From contig NC_008570.1 in NCBI RefSeq assembly GCF_000014805.1, forward strand, positions 1,307,001-1,371,000: a DNA stretch of 64,000 nt. The letters run 5' to 3'. The stretch comes from Aeromonas hydrophila subsp. hydrophila ATCC 7966 (lineage in GTDB: Bacteria; Pseudomonadota; Gammaproteobacteria; Enterobacterales; Aeromonadaceae). The notes under the pieces were generated by a model. That model searched no databases and was not told the DNA's origin. It saw only the letters and a program-made list of their open reading frames with translations. The translations under genes and the position numbers were made by a program. This document shows positions 7,255 through 16,128 of the stretch, one piece after another. How positions within the stretch are numbered: the first letter of the stretch is position 1; each line of letters starts with the position of its first letter.

Positions 7255-8595
7255 ATGATTTCTCGTATTTATTCTCGTTTTTGTCAGACTCTGCCTGCGC
7301 CGGAAGGTTCCCGTGGTCTGCTGGTGGCCTTCAGCGGCGGGCTCGACTCCACCGTGCTGCTGGTGCTGGCGGCGCAGTTTGCCCGCGAGCAGGGGCTGGT
7401 GCTGCGCGCCCTGCACGTCCATCACGGCTTGAGCCCAAATGCCGACGAGTGGGTGGCCCACTGCGAAACGGTGTGTCAGCAACTGGCGGTGCCGCTGCTG
7501 GTCGAGCGGGTGCAACTGCAGCGGGATAGTGGTGACAGCCTGGAGGCGCAGGCGCGGGAGGCCCGCTATCTGTGCCTCGCCGCTCAGCTGGGGGAGGGGG
7601 AGTGGCTGCTCACCGCCCACCATCAGGACGATCAACTGGAGACCCTGCTGCTGGCGCTCAAGCGTGGCGCCGGCCTGCGCGGGCTGGCAGGCATGGTGCC
7701 GAGCCAGCCCTTTGCCGGCGGCCTGTTGCTGCGCCCCTTGCTCGAGGTGAGCCGGACCGAGCTGGCCGATGCGGCGGCCAGTCTCCCCTATGGTTGGGTG
7801 GAGGATGAGAGCAATCAGGATGAGAGTTATGACCGCAACTTCCTGCGCCAACGGCTGATTCCCCAGCTCAAGGCCCGCTGGCCCGCCATGGCCCAGACGG
7901 CGGCGCGCAGCATGGCGTTGTGCGCCGAGCAGGAGGCGCTGCTGGAGGAGCTGGCAGAGGCCGACTGGCGGTTGGCGGCAGCAGGAGAGGCGCTGCAGAT
8001 CGCGCCGCTGCTGGCTCTGTCAGGTACCCGGCGCAACAACCTGCTGCGTTACTGGATCCGCCGCCAGGGGGGCGAGATGCCCTCCCGCGAGCAGCTCGGT
8101 CTGCTCTGGCAGGAGGTGGCGCTGGCACGGGAAGACGCCAATCCCCAGCTCAACTGGGGCGGGCAGAGCTGCCGCCGCTTTCAGGGCCGGCTTCATCTGG
8201 TGCGACCCGGGCTGCAGCCTCGCTACGAGCAGCTGACATTGGCCGTGGGGGAGACGCTGAGCCTGCCGGACGGGCTGGGGGAGGTGCGCTTGCTGCCGCG
8301 AGTGGAAGGCGAGGGGCTGAGGCTGCCAAGGGCGGACGAGCCGCTGTCGGTGCGCTTCGGGGTGGCCGCCGGCAGCATGCTCAAGCCGGTAGGGCGCGGC
8401 GGCAGCCGGCGCCTCAAGAAACTGCTGCAGGAGTACGGAGTTCCCTCCTGGCAGCGTGGCCGCATTCCCATCCTCTATTACGGCGAGCAGGTGGCGGCGG
8501 TGGGTGAGCTGTTCCTCTGTGACGGATTCATGACGCAGGACGCCGGTCTGGCCTGGCACTGGCTGCCGGCGGCGGCCTGTCAGCCCCCGGCGTGA
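7255..8595 (+). CDS. tilS: tRNA(Ile)-lysidine synthetase TilS
   Basis: A 446-residue ATP-pyrophosphatase that converts C34 of the CAU-anticodon tRNA-Ile to lysidine, so that AUA is read as Ile. The PP-loop SGGLDS is at residues 27-32, followed by the typical HVHHGLSPNADEW and the LTAHHQDDQLET segment; the C-terminal substrate-binding domain ends near LFLCDGF. The start at ATG 7255 is preferred over 7150 because it begins the conserved region and has GGGGAAG upstream. It diverges from pepO. The product should be essential and cytoplasmic. Confidence 0.93.
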   Translation: MISRIYSRFCQTLPAPEGSRGLLVAFSGGLDSTVLLVLAAQFAREQGLVLRALHVHHGLSPNADEWVAHCETVCQQLAVPLLVERVQLQRDSGDSLEAQAREARYLCLAAQLGEGEWLLTAHHQDDQLETLLLALKRGAGLRGLAGMVPSQPFAGGLLLRPLLEVSRTELADAAASLPYGWVEDESNQDESYDRNFLRQRLIPQLKARWPAMAQTAARSMALCAEQEALLEELAEADWRLAAAGEALQIAPLLALSGTRRNNLLRYWIRRQGGEMPSREQLGLLWQEVALAREDANPQLNWGGQSCRRFQGRLHLVRPGLQPRYEQLTLAVGETLSLPDGLGEVRLLPRVEGEGLRLPRADEPLSVRFGVAAGSMLKPVGRGGSRRLKKLLQEYGVPSWQRGRIPILYYGEQVAAVGELFLCDGFMTQDAGLAWHWLPAAACQPPA

Positions 8596-8622
8596 CGCTC
8601 TCCTTCGCCAACGCGGATAACG

Positions 8623-8650
8623 GACAAGGCCGGCATATGCCGGCCTTGTC
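8623..8650. terminator. 28-base perfect palindrome between convergent tilS and the GGDEF gene
   Basis: GACAAGGCCGGC-ATAT-GCCGGCCTTGTC is a complete dyad 28 bases past the tilS stop and 21 bases from the GGDEF gene stop. It lacks a T-run on either side, so termination is inferred from position and symmetry. Confidence 0.55.
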
Positions 8651-8670
8651 GTCTCCTGCGGCTGGCCGGT

Positions 8671-9606
8671 TCAGTCCAGCAGGCCGGCCTTGCCCGCCTT
8701 CTTGCGGGCATAGAGGTGGGCATCGGCGGCCTCGTACAGGCTGTGCACGTCTACCCCGGACTGCCAGCTGGCGGCTCCCAGGCTGCAGCCAACCGAGAAG
8801 GTGCTGAGCTCCTTGTGGATCATCAGCATGTGCTGCAGGCGCAGCCAGACCGGGCGCCAGGCCTCGGGCTCGGCGGGTTGCAGCAGCAGGGCGAACTCGT
8901 CGCCGCCGAGGCGAAACGCCTGATCCGTGCTGCGGATGCAGTGGGTCAACAGCTGGGCGAAGCGGCTTAGCACCAGATCGCCGACCGGGTGGCCCCAGGT
9001 GTCGTTGATCTGCTTGAAGTTGTCGAGATCCAGCAGCACCAGCACCAGACCGTGGGATTCCCGGCTGTGCTGCTCCACCGCCCGGCCGATGGCTTCGTCG
9101 AAGTAGGAGCGGTTGCCGAGCCCGGTCAGGTGATCGAGCCTGACCTGCAGCTCCAGCTGTGACAGGCGCAGGTAGAGGGGCAGGGGCAGGCAGAGCAGCT
9201 GATGATACTGCTGCAGGATCCGCTGCTGGCTGCCGCTCAGTGCATGTTCCAGGGTGTAGTGCAACTGGCCGATCAGCTGGCCATGTTGGCCGCGCAGCTC
9301 GAACGGGTAGCTGTGCAGGGTCAGGCTGGCCTGGGGCGGATGCTGGATCAGGGTATGAGGCTGGCCGCAGTCGAAGTGCAGGCTGTGGATCCGGACAATT
9401 CTTGCCGCACGATCGGCAAAGGTTGCCAGCAGGCTGCCGAGGTCCATCTGCACCAACAACAACTCGAGCAACTGGTTGCGATCCTGACTGGCCAGCGGCG
9501 TGAGCCGCTCCATCTGGCGAACCCACTGCTCGATGCCATGTCCCAGACCATTCAATGATGATGTGTTTTCCACGGTACAGCCCTCAAACAACCTACTTCC
9601 TGACAC
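8671..9606 (-). CDS. GGDEF-domain diguanylate cyclase
   Basis: A 311-residue cytoplasmic protein. The N-terminal ~150 residues are a sensory region I do not recognise. The C-terminal GGDEF domain runs from LDHLTGLGNR (158-167) to the end, with the metal-binding LLDLDNFKQINDTWGHPVGD and an intact active site GGDEF (234-238). RSTD (225-228), five residues before GGDEF, is a canonical RxxD inhibitory site, so the enzyme should make c-di-GMP and be product-inhibited. There are no membrane segments. The start is uncertain: GTG 9606 gives the longest frame, while GTG 9573 has a better GAGG spacing. Confidence 0.88.
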   Translation of the reverse strand: MSGSRLFEGCTVENTSSLNGLGHGIEQWVRQMERLTPLASQDRNQLLELLLVQMDLGSLLATFADRAARIVRIHSLHFDCGQPHTLIQHPPQASLTLHSYPFELRGQHGQLIGQLHYTLEHALSGSQQRILQQYHQLLCLPLPLYLRLSQLELQVRLDHLTGLGNRSYFDEAIGRAVEQHSRESHGLVLVLLDLDNFKQINDTWGHPVGDLVLSRFAQLLTHCIRSTDQAFRLGGDEFALLLQPAEPEAWRPVWLRLQHMLMIHKELSTFSVGCSLGAASWQSGVDVHSLYEAADAHLYARKKAGKAGLLD

Positions 9607-9691
9607 TTACCTGCAATCCTTGTGCCCAAAATATGTTCGATGCGAACAAGAGTGGCTGGCTAGGCTTAAGTAGATAAAAAGGGAGGAAATA

Positions 9692-11644
9692 TTGTACGCA
9701 GATGTGTTGATCCTGCTGCTTGCCGCCGTCTTGTTGGTGGCGATTTTCCGGCGCCTCGGCCAGCCGGTGATCCTCGCTTACCTGCTTGCCGGGGTACTGC
9801 TCGGCCCCTATGGCGTCGCCGTGATCACCGGCCAGGCGATCATGCAGACCATCGCCGAGCTCGGCATCGTCTTTCTGATGTTCTCGCTCGGCCTCGAATT
9901 CTCGCTGCCCCGGCTCATCGCCATGCGCCGGCTGGTGATCGGGGTGGGCGGTCTGCAGGTGCTGCTCACGTCATTGCTGTTTTTCGCCATCGCCTGGTGG
10001 TGGGGCCTGAGCCTGCCCCAGGCGCTGGTGGTGTCGGGCACCCTGGCGCTCTCCTCCACCGCCGTGGTGATCAAGCAGCTGGGTGAGCAGAAGCAGCTGC
10101 ACACCCGCCGCGCCCAGCTCGGGGTGAGCGTGCTGCTGTTTCAGGATCTGGCGGTGGTGCCGCTCTTGGTGATGATCCCCATCCTGGCCAGGCCCGAGAT
10201 CCAGGGCAGCGCCCTGCTGGCGGAGATCGCCTGGGCCACCCTCAAGGGGCTGTTTGCCCTGCTGAGCCTGCTGGCGGTGGGTAAGTGGCTGTTGCCGCTG
10301 CTGTTTCACGAGGTGGCGCGGGCCCGCTCCGACGAGCTGTTCGTGCTGAGCGCCCTGCTGGTGGCGCTGCTGGCGGCCTCGCTGACCCAGTGGATGGGAC
10401 TCTCCATGGCGCTAGGGGCCTTTCTGGCGGGCATGATGCTGGGGGAATCCCACTATCGCCATCAGCTGGAGGTGGACATCCGGCCGTTTCGGGACGTGCT
10501 GATGGGGCTCTTCTTCATCACCATCGGCATGACCATGGACTGGCAGCGGGTGGCACAGGACTGGTGGCTGGTGGCCACCAGCGTGCTCTGCCTGATCCTG
10601 TTCAAGTCCCTGCTGGTGCTGCTGGCCGGCCGGCTGATGGGGGAGCGCAAACGCGATGCCATGGCGGCGGGGATCATGCTGAGCCAGGTGGGGGAGTTCG
10701 GCTTCGTGCTGCTGGCGCTGGCCAACCACCACGGTCTGCTCGACCATCGGCTGGTCTCCCTGCTCATCGGCATCGGCGTCACCTCCATCGCCATGACGCC
10801 CTGGCTGGTGCTGCAGGCCCATCATCTGGCCCGCTCCCTCACCGATCCTGCCCTGCTTACCCGCTCCGAGGTGGCCCAGTCGGGCCTGAGCAAGAGCCAG
10901 CACGTGATCATCGCGGGCTTTGGTCGGGCCGGCCAGACTTGCGCCCGCTTTCTCAAGCAGGAGGAGATCCCCTTCCTGGCGCTGGATCTCGACCCGGAGC
11001 GGGTGAGCGAGGCCAAGTCGGCGGGGGAGCAGGTGGCGTTTGGCGATGCCAGCCGCCGCGACATCCTGCTGGCCGCCGGCCTGCTGCGGGCCCGGTTGGT
11101 GATCATCACCTTTGACGATCACAAGCGGGTGGAGGCCATGCTGGCGCTGATCAGGGAGCTGGCGGGGGAGGTGAAGGTGCTGGTGCGCACCCGGGATGAC
11201 AGTTTTCTGGAGGCGTTCAAGCGGGCGGGCGCCTTTGCGGTGATCCCCGAATCTCAGGAGGGGGCCTTGATGCTGGTTTCCCACCTGCTGCTCAACTGCG
11301 ACATCCCCATCGGCCGGGTGATCCGGCGCATGGAGCACGAGCGCAGCAGCCAGTACCGCTTTCTGCACGGTTTCTACTGGGGGGATCAAAGCGCCGGCAA
11401 TCTGGAGACGGATCAGCTGCTCGAGCGGCTGCACCCCGTGCTGCTGCACGAGCAGGCCTGGGCGGTGGGGCGCAGCGTGCAGGCCCTGGCGCTGGAGACG
11501 GTGCGGATCAAGGAGGTACAGCGCGGCGAACTGAGGCTGGAACCCAAACCAGAGCTGGTGCTGGCGGTAGGGGATCGGCTGGTGCTGTTCGGCAATGGGG
11601 TGGCGGTGGAGCAGGCGGAGCAGCGCCTGCTGGAGGGGCGTTAG
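9692..11644 (+). CDS. CPA2 monovalent cation:proton antiporter with RCK domain (KefB/KefC/YbaL type)
   Basis: A 650-residue protein. Residues 1 to ~385 form about a dozen membrane segments with Kef-type motifs (AYLLAGVLLGPYG, FLMFSLGLEFS, TLALSSTAVVIKQL). A Rossmann TrkA-N/RCK domain follows, beginning HVIIAGFGRAGQ (about 404) with the nucleotide-binding acidic residues LDLDPERV, and then a TrkA-C domain at the end (ELVLAVGDRLVLFG). Kef systems exchange K+ for H+ under gating by glutathione or nucleotides; the exact subgroup is not decided. The start is TTG at 9692, supported by GGGAGGAAATA just upstream and no closer ATG. No ancillary KefF/KefG gene is adjacent. Confidence 0.87.
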   Translation: MYADVLILLLAAVLLVAIFRRLGQPVILAYLLAGVLLGPYGVAVITGQAIMQTIAELGIVFLMFSLGLEFSLPRLIAMRRLVIGVGGLQVLLTSLLFFAIAWWWGLSLPQALVVSGTLALSSTAVVIKQLGEQKQLHTRRAQLGVSVLLFQDLAVVPLLVMIPILARPEIQGSALLAEIAWATLKGLFALLSLLAVGKWLLPLLFHEVARARSDELFVLSALLVALLAASLTQWMGLSMALGAFLAGMMLGESHYRHQLEVDIRPFRDVLMGLFFITIGMTMDWQRVAQDWWLVATSVLCLILFKSLLVLLAGRLMGERKRDAMAAGIMLSQVGEFGFVLLALANHHGLLDHRLVSLLIGIGVTSIAMTPWLVLQAHHLARSLTDPALLTRSEVAQSGLSKSQHVIIAGFGRAGQTCARFLKQEEIPFLALDLDPERVSEAKSAGEQVAFGDASRRDILLAAGLLRARLVIITFDDHKRVEAMLALIRELAGEVKVLVRTRDDSFLEAFKRAGAFAVIPESQEGALMLVSHLLLNCDIPIGRVIRRMEHERSSQYRFLHGFYWGDQSAGNLETDQLLERLHPVLLHEQAWAVGRSVQALALETVRIKEVQRGELRLEPKPELVLAVGDRLVLFGNGVAVEQAEQRLLEGR

Positions 11645-11725
11645 CCCTCCCTTAATGTGTGCTTATCCTCGCCACAGGTGAGTGAGCCGCTTGCTGGCGT
11701 GCCGGTCCACCCTCAAGAGGCCATT

Positions 11726-12871
11726 TCAGGCTTCGACCGGTACCATTTCCTCTATTCCCAGAAACGCTTCGACCCGCCGGCGCTCGTTCAGGGTATCCAG
11801 GTAGCCTAGCTTGATCAGCTGTTGGCAGTAGCCGGGGTAGAACATCAGGAAACTGGCCAGGCTGCTGGTCTCGTCCCCCGTCACCCCCAGTACCCGCAGC
11901 AGGCGGCGCAGGTGCACCGGCAGCTTGCGCAGATAGGCCAGCGCCAGCAGGTCGAGATCCTGGCTCGGCTTGAGCACGCAGGTCTCCACCCGTTTGAGTT
12001 TCAACCGGTTGCGTTCCCGCTCCGGGATGAGATCCAGGGTCTGGTTGATGCGCCACAGCCGCTCCAGATCCGAGTTGAGGGTGTCGGTGAAGACGGTATC
12101 CAGCAGGTGGCTGGCGATGTTGGAACTGGTCAGGTGGCCATGGTGGAAGGTGGGTGCCGTGTGCGCCGGCGGATCCAGGGTGATCAGCAGGATCCGCTCC
12201 GCCCCCAGGTGGATGGCGGGGCTGAGCGGGCTCAACTGATGGATGGAGCCGTCGCCGTAGAACTTGTCGCCGATGTGGGTGGCCGGGAAGACGAATGGCA
12301 GCGCCGAGGAGGCGAGCAGGTGATCCGAGGTGAGCAGGGTACGCAGCCCGCGCCGTCTGGCCCGCTCCCACGGCAGGTGCTCGGTCCGCCCCTGAAAGAA
12401 GGTGGTGGAGAGGCCGTCGTCGTAGTCGGAGGCGGTGATGGCCAGCGCCTCCAGACTGCCGTAGAGGATGTTGTCGTCGATGCGGTGATAGTCGATGAGT
12501 TGATCCAGCAGGCGGCGCAGCGGCGCATTGTCGAACAGGTGAAAGGCGTGGTTGGTGTGGGGATTGATGAGCCCTGCCGAGCCCTCATACATCAGCCGCC
12601 ACAACAGACGCCCCGGGTGAAAGTCGAAGATGTGGTGGGTCTCGAAGCGGCGCCAGACCCACTCCAGCTTGCGTACCCCCAGATGAAAGCAGGAGGCGTA
12701 GCAGGCCAGCGCGGTGACATTGATGGCGCCGGCCGAGGTGCCGCACAGGATGGGAAACGGAATGCCGAGATTGCGGGGATAGAACTCGGCGATAGCCTTG
12801 AGGGCGCCGACCTGATAGGCGGCGCGGGCACCACCACCGGTCAACAGAAGAGCTGTGTTGGGTTTGGCCAT
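11726..12871 (-). CDS. Patatin-like phospholipase
   Basis: A 381-residue protein with the patatin Ser-Asp dyad. The oxyanion hole GGGARA is at residues 12-17, the nucleophile elbow GTSAG at 44-48 (Ser46), and the DGS motif with the catalytic Asp at 207-209. No signal peptide, so it is predicted to be cytosolic or membrane-peripheral; bacterial members are phospholipase A-type enzymes, some of them secreted effectors. The C-terminal ~100 residues contain a helical extension found in DUF3336-free proteobacterial patatins. ATG 12871 is chosen because upstream codons are not patatin-like and AAGGCG precedes it. No secretion genes are adjacent. Confidence 0.85.
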   Translation of the reverse strand: MAKPNTALLLTGGGARAAYQVGALKAIAEFYPRNLGIPFPILCGTSAGAINVTALACYASCFHLGVRKLEWVWRRFETHHIFDFHPGRLLWRLMYEGSAGLINPHTNHAFHLFDNAPLRRLLDQLIDYHRIDDNILYGSLEALAITASDYDDGLSTTFFQGRTEHLPWERARRRGLRTLLTSDHLLASSALPFVFPATHIGDKFYGDGSIHQLSPLSPAIHLGAERILLITLDPPAHTAPTFHHGHLTSSNIASHLLDTVFTDTLNSDLERLWRINQTLDLIPERERNRLKLKRVETCVLKPSQDLDLLALAYLRKLPVHLRRLLRVLGVTGDETSSLASFLMFYPGYCQQLIKLGYLDTLNERRRVEAFLGIEEMVPVEA

Positions 12872-12944
12872 GATACTGCGCCTTATGCATGCCACTGGGG
12901 GTGTTGCCACCGAGCAATTTAACTATAAGACGCTGTATCAAATA

Positions 12945-12985
12945 TAAAAACAGGCCTGCCAACCATTTTTTGCAGGCCCTTTTTG
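12945..12985 (-). terminator. Terminator of the alpha/beta hydrolase gene
   Basis: A perfect 7-base stem GGCCTGC...GCAGGCC (12953-12959 and 12972-12978) is followed on the minus strand by TGTTTTTATA. It starts 15 bases past the stop codon and also lies in the patatin promoter region. Confidence 0.75.
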
Positions 12986-12992
12986 AGGCTGT

Positions 12993-13862
12993 TCAGTTGG
13001 CGCGGCGGGCGGCGCTCAGCTGATCGAACGCGGCGAATGCGGGGGCACTGGCGAGGATGCGGCCGTGGCCGAGGCCGCGGGTGCTCACCAGCCGGGTGCG
13101 GCCATCCTGAGTGGCGCGCAGGGAGTCGCCGTGCGGGGCGAAGCGGTCCTCCTCGTCGTGCACTATGATGGCGGGCCCGCTGCGGCCGGCGAGCCGCCCC
13201 AGCGGGTCGACCGTGCTCAAGGGGTGCTGGTACTCCTGCTCAATCTCCTTGACCACCGCATCGAACAGCCGGATGGAGTAGCCGGAGCGCGCCACCATGC
13301 CGTAGAGCTGGGGCACGTAGTCGAGCACCGGCGAGATGAGCAGCAGCGGCAGGGCATCCAGCTCGCGTCGGCGGCTGGAGAGGGTGACGGCGCCCCCCAT
13401 GCTGTGGGCGATGACGCCCTGCAGCGGGCCGTACTCGGCCATCATCTTCTCCACCAGTTCGTCGAAGGCGCGCACGAAGCGGGGCAGGTGGCCGGTATGG
13501 CCGGCGCTGTGGCCGTGGGCCGGGTGATCGTAGGCAATGGCCGTGAAGCCCTGGGCGGCGATGTGGCTCATCAGCGGGTAGAACTGGCCGGCGCTGCCTG
13601 ACCAGCCGTGCATCAGCAGCCAGACCGGCCCCTGGCCGAGCCGGTAGCTCATCAGGGTGCCTTCGCTGGTGTGCACGGCCTGTTTGACCAGTCCGGCCGG
13701 CGCCGTGTCATCCCGCTGGTTGCGCTGGGGGGTGAGCAGCAGCTTGCTGGCGGTGCGCTTGGCGTGAGCGGGGGCCAGGGTGTGATGCAAGCGGGTGCCA
13801 AGGCCAAGCAACCATTTGCTCGGGCTGAAGCGGCGGGTGTTGAAGTAGATCTTGCTGCTCAT
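12993..13862 (-). CDS. Alpha/beta-hydrolase
   Basis: A 289-residue alpha/beta-hydrolase fold enzyme. The oxyanion-hole segment LLMHGWSGSAGQF precedes AYDHPAHGHS, then the nucleophile elbow AHSMGG (HSMGG at 153-157, Ser154), an acidic residue in VHDEEDRF (about 240), and a terminal His in RGLGHGRIL. The substrate is unknown; esterase, lipase-like or thioesterase activity is possible. ATG 13862 has AGGA at good spacing, while the ATG two codons earlier does not. A TetR-family gene 71 bases upstream on the same strand probably controls it. Confidence 0.82.
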   Translation of the reverse strand: MSSKIYFNTRRFSPSKWLLGLGTRLHHTLAPAHAKRTASKLLLTPQRNQRDDTAPAGLVKQAVHTSEGTLMSYRLGQGPVWLLMHGWSGSAGQFYPLMSHIAAQGFTAIAYDHPAHGHSAGHTGHLPRFVRAFDELVEKMMAEYGPLQGVIAHSMGGAVTLSSRRRELDALPLLLISPVLDYVPQLYGMVARSGYSIRLFDAVVKEIEQEYQHPLSTVDPLGRLAGRSGPAIIVHDEEDRFAPHGDSLRATQDGRTRLVSTRGLGHGRILASAPAFAAFDQLSAARRAN

Positions 13863-13933
13863 GGTCATCCTGTGGTTTTTATGTGCGAACGGTCGTGCTT
13901 TTTTGTCGGTTTTAAAAAAGAAAGGTCAATCCA

Positions 13934-14515
13934 TCAGCGCCAGCCATCCAGCAGCGTCTCCACTTCGGGCCAGAAGTGGCGGGCCGGATCCTGACACAGA
14001 TCGAGGGCATTGAACACCTGATCCGCCAGATAGAGGCCATAGAGGCGATAGACGGCGCGCCAGGGATCCATGTCGCTGTGCCACTCGCCCTCGCTCTGTC
14101 CCTGCACCACCTGACGGGCCAGGTAGTCGAGCCAGAAGCGCACCAGCCGGCGGGCGGCCTGCTGCACCTCCCCCTCCTGGGCCGAGGTCCAGGCGTCGAG
14201 GAACATGCAGCGACCGGCAAAGCACTGGTTCCAGGCCAGCCAGGCCTGCAGCAGGGCCGTCAGCTTCGCTCGCTGGCTGCCGTGCTGCTGCTGGCGCACC
14301 GGCTGGATCACCCGCTCCCGGAACACCTCGGCGGCGTACTCCAGCACGGCGATCTGCAGGTTGTCGCGGGACTGGAAGTGGGCAAACAGGCCGCTTTTCG
14401 ACATCTCGCAGGCGCTGGCAAGGGAGCCGATGGTGAGGCTCTCCAGCCCCTGCTGGCTCGCCTGCTCGAACGCAGTCTGCAAAATGTTGTCGCGGGTCAG
14501 CCGGCCCTTGCTCAT
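13934..14515 (-). CDS. TetR-family transcriptional regulator
   Basis: A 193-residue repressor-type protein. The N-terminal TetR helix-turn-helix is clear: TRDNILQTAFEQASQQGLES, then LTIGSLASACEMSKSGLFAHF (about 27-47), where the GLFAHF turn is the family signature. The C-terminal all-helical ligand domain resembles the C-terminal half of AcrR/YxaF relatives (FLDAWTSAQEGEVQQAARRL). The start at 14515 is preferred because GAAGGAG lies upstream. It is co-directional with the hydrolase gene and likely regulates that gene and itself. No clear operator palindrome was picked out by eye. Confidence 0.87.
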   Translation of the reverse strand: MSKGRLTRDNILQTAFEQASQQGLESLTIGSLASACEMSKSGLFAHFQSRDNLQIAVLEYAAEVFRERVIQPVRQQQHGSQRAKLTALLQAWLAWNQCFAGRCMFLDAWTSAQEGEVQQAARRLVRFWLDYLARQVVQGQSEGEWHSDMDPWRAVYRLYGLYLADQVFNALDLCQDPARHFWPEVETLLDGWR

Positions 14516-14602
14516 CGCACTCTCCTTCATTGACCTGGGCAGCATAAAGTACGACCGTGCTATTTGTCGAGCAGCAGATAAGTTGAGGGTTGGATGGGAG
14601 GG

Positions 14603-15247
14603 TTAACCCTCCTTGATATCCATCTGCTGCAGGGCGATGACCGCCTGGGTGCGGTTCTTGACGCCGAGTTTTCTGAATATGGCGGTGATGTGGGCCTTGA
14701 TGGTGGCCTCGGAGACGTTGAGTTCCCAGGCGATCTGCTTGTTGAGGCTGCCGTCGCGCAGCATTACCAGCACCTTGTACTGCTGGGGGGTGAGGCTGGC
14801 CAGCTTGCTGGCAAAATCGGCACCGTCAGTGGGCTCAGGGTGGAGCGAGATGCCGGCCGGTACCCAGTTGTCACCCCCGATCACCGTATTGAGGGCGTTG
14901 ACCAGCTCCTTCATCGGCGCCGATTTGGGGATGAAGCCGAGCGCGCCCAGGCGCAGCACCTGCTGGATGATGGTGGGCTCTTCTGAAGCCGACACCACCA
15001 CGATGGGCAGGTCGGGATACTGGCCGCGCAGGTGGGCGAGGCCGGAGAAGCCGTTGGCCCCCGGCATCTTGAGATCGAGCAGCAGCAGGTCGACTTCCGG
15101 GTGCTCACCCAGCAGGTGGGCCAGGCTGTCGATGGAGTCCGCTTCCAGCAGCTGGGCATCGTCGATGGCCATGTGCACCGCTTGATAGAGGGCGCCCCGA
15201 AACAGGGGGTGGTCATCTGCGATGACGATGGTAAATTGGCTGTCCAT
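14603..15247 (-). CDS. NarL/LuxR-family response regulator (orphan)
   Basis: A 214-residue two-domain protein. The receiver domain (1-125) has the acidic pocket DD at 11-12, phosphoacceptor Asp58 in LLLLDLKMPG, and the conserved Lys in GFIPKSAP. The LuxR-type helix-turn-helix (about 149-210) reads LTPQQYKVLVMLRDG..NKQIAWEL.VSEATIKAHI. No histidine kinase gene is adjacent, so the partner must be elsewhere. It is transcribed away from the GST gene, with which it shares a 158-base promoter region. Confidence 0.9.
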   Translation of the reverse strand: MDSQFTIVIADDHPLFRGALYQAVHMAIDDAQLLEADSIDSLAHLLGEHPEVDLLLLDLKMPGANGFSGLAHLRGQYPDLPIVVVSASEEPTIIQQVLRLGALGFIPKSAPMKELVNALNTVIGGDNWVPAGISLHPEPTDGADFASKLASLTPQQYKVLVMLRDGSLNKQIAWELNVSEATIKAHITAIFRKLGVKNRTQAVIALQQMDIKEG

Positions 15248-15405
15248 TGCTCACATTGTTGCTAACTGATTGTTTTGGAAAATCAAACTAGCACCGCTCC
15301 CGGAGAGGGTCAAACCTGCCGGCGCGCAAATGTGAAGCGACCGTCGGATGTCGTGCCATTGGGGCAGATGGGATGGTCATGAACAACCCATGCAGGAGGC
15401 AATAG

Positions 15406-16032
15406 ATGGGATCTCTGGTATTGACGGTGGGCACGGGCTCCACCTGGGCGATGCGGGCGGCGCTGGTGCTGGCCATGAGCGGACTGGAGTGGCAGGAGCA
15501 GGTGTTCGACCTGGAGGATGCCAAGGAGCTGCAGCGGCTCAAGCGGCTGGCCCCCGCCGGCCTGGTGCCCTGGCTCGATCACGACGGCGTGCGGGTACAC
15601 GACTCGCTGGCCATCGCCGAGTACCTGCATGAGCTCTGCCCCGCGCGCCGGCTCTATCCCGAAGCGCGAGCCGAGCGGGCGCTGGCCCGCAGTCTCTGCG
15701 CCGAGCTGCACGCCGGTTTTCGCCAGATCCGCACCCTGCTGCCCTTCTTCCTCGGCGCTCCCACCCGCAGCGAACCGCCGGTGGAGGCCATCGGCGAGCT
15801 GGCCCGGCTGCAGACCATCTGGTCCCAGGCGCGGGGCCCCTTCTATTTTGGCGAGGCGGGGATCCTCGATGCCTTCTATGCGGTGATGGCCTACCGGCTG
15901 GCGAGCTATGGCATCCAGCTGCCCGGGCAGGCGGGCGCCTATCAGCAGGCGCTGCTGGCCTGGCCGCTGTGGCAGCAGACCCTGGTCAAGGCGCGTCTGC
16001 AGTGGCCGGCGGCCGCCCGTCAGCCGCAGTGA
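15406..16032 (+). CDS. Glutathione S-transferase family protein
   Basis: A 208-residue GST-fold protein. The N-terminal thioredoxin-like domain carries STWAMRAALVL (glutathione-activating Ser region), the cis-proline segment GLVPWLDHDG, and the gamma-Glu-binding VHDSLAIAEYLHE. The C-terminal helical domain includes FGEAGILDAFYAVMAYRL, the conserved N-capping box region. It resembles YfcF/maleylacetoacetate isomerase-type GSTs, but the substrate cannot be told. The start ATG has GCAGGAGG upstream. It converges on malS through a long hairpin. Confidence 0.85.
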   Translation: MGSLVLTVGTGSTWAMRAALVLAMSGLEWQEQVFDLEDAKELQRLKRLAPAGLVPWLDHDGVRVHDSLAIAEYLHELCPARRLYPEARAERALARSLCAELHAGFRQIRTLLPFFLGAPTRSEPPVEAIGELARLQTIWSQARGPFYFGEAGILDAFYAVMAYRLASYGIQLPGQAGAYQQALLAWPLWQQTLVKARLQWPAAARQPQ

Positions 16033-16069
16033 ACCTGCGGGCGAAACAGCCTGTCTGAACGGCTGGTGT

Positions 16070-16106
16070 AAACAGAGAGGGGAGCCACTGGCTCCCCTCT
16101 CTGTTT
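16070..16106. terminator. Long bidirectional hairpin between convergent GST gene and malS
   Basis: A perfect 17-base stem (16070-16086 with 16090-16106) with a 3-base loop has AAACAG on one side and CTGTTT on the other. It lies 37 bases past the GST stop and 22 bases past the malS stop. Confidence 0.85.
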
Positions 16107-16128
16107 GGGGTTGATTCCTTGGGCTGGA

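Noticed and set aside
9607..9691. Possible GEMM-type c-di-GMP riboswitch near the GGDEF gene
   Set aside because: The 85-base gap lacks the conserved GEMM core and tetraloop sequences.
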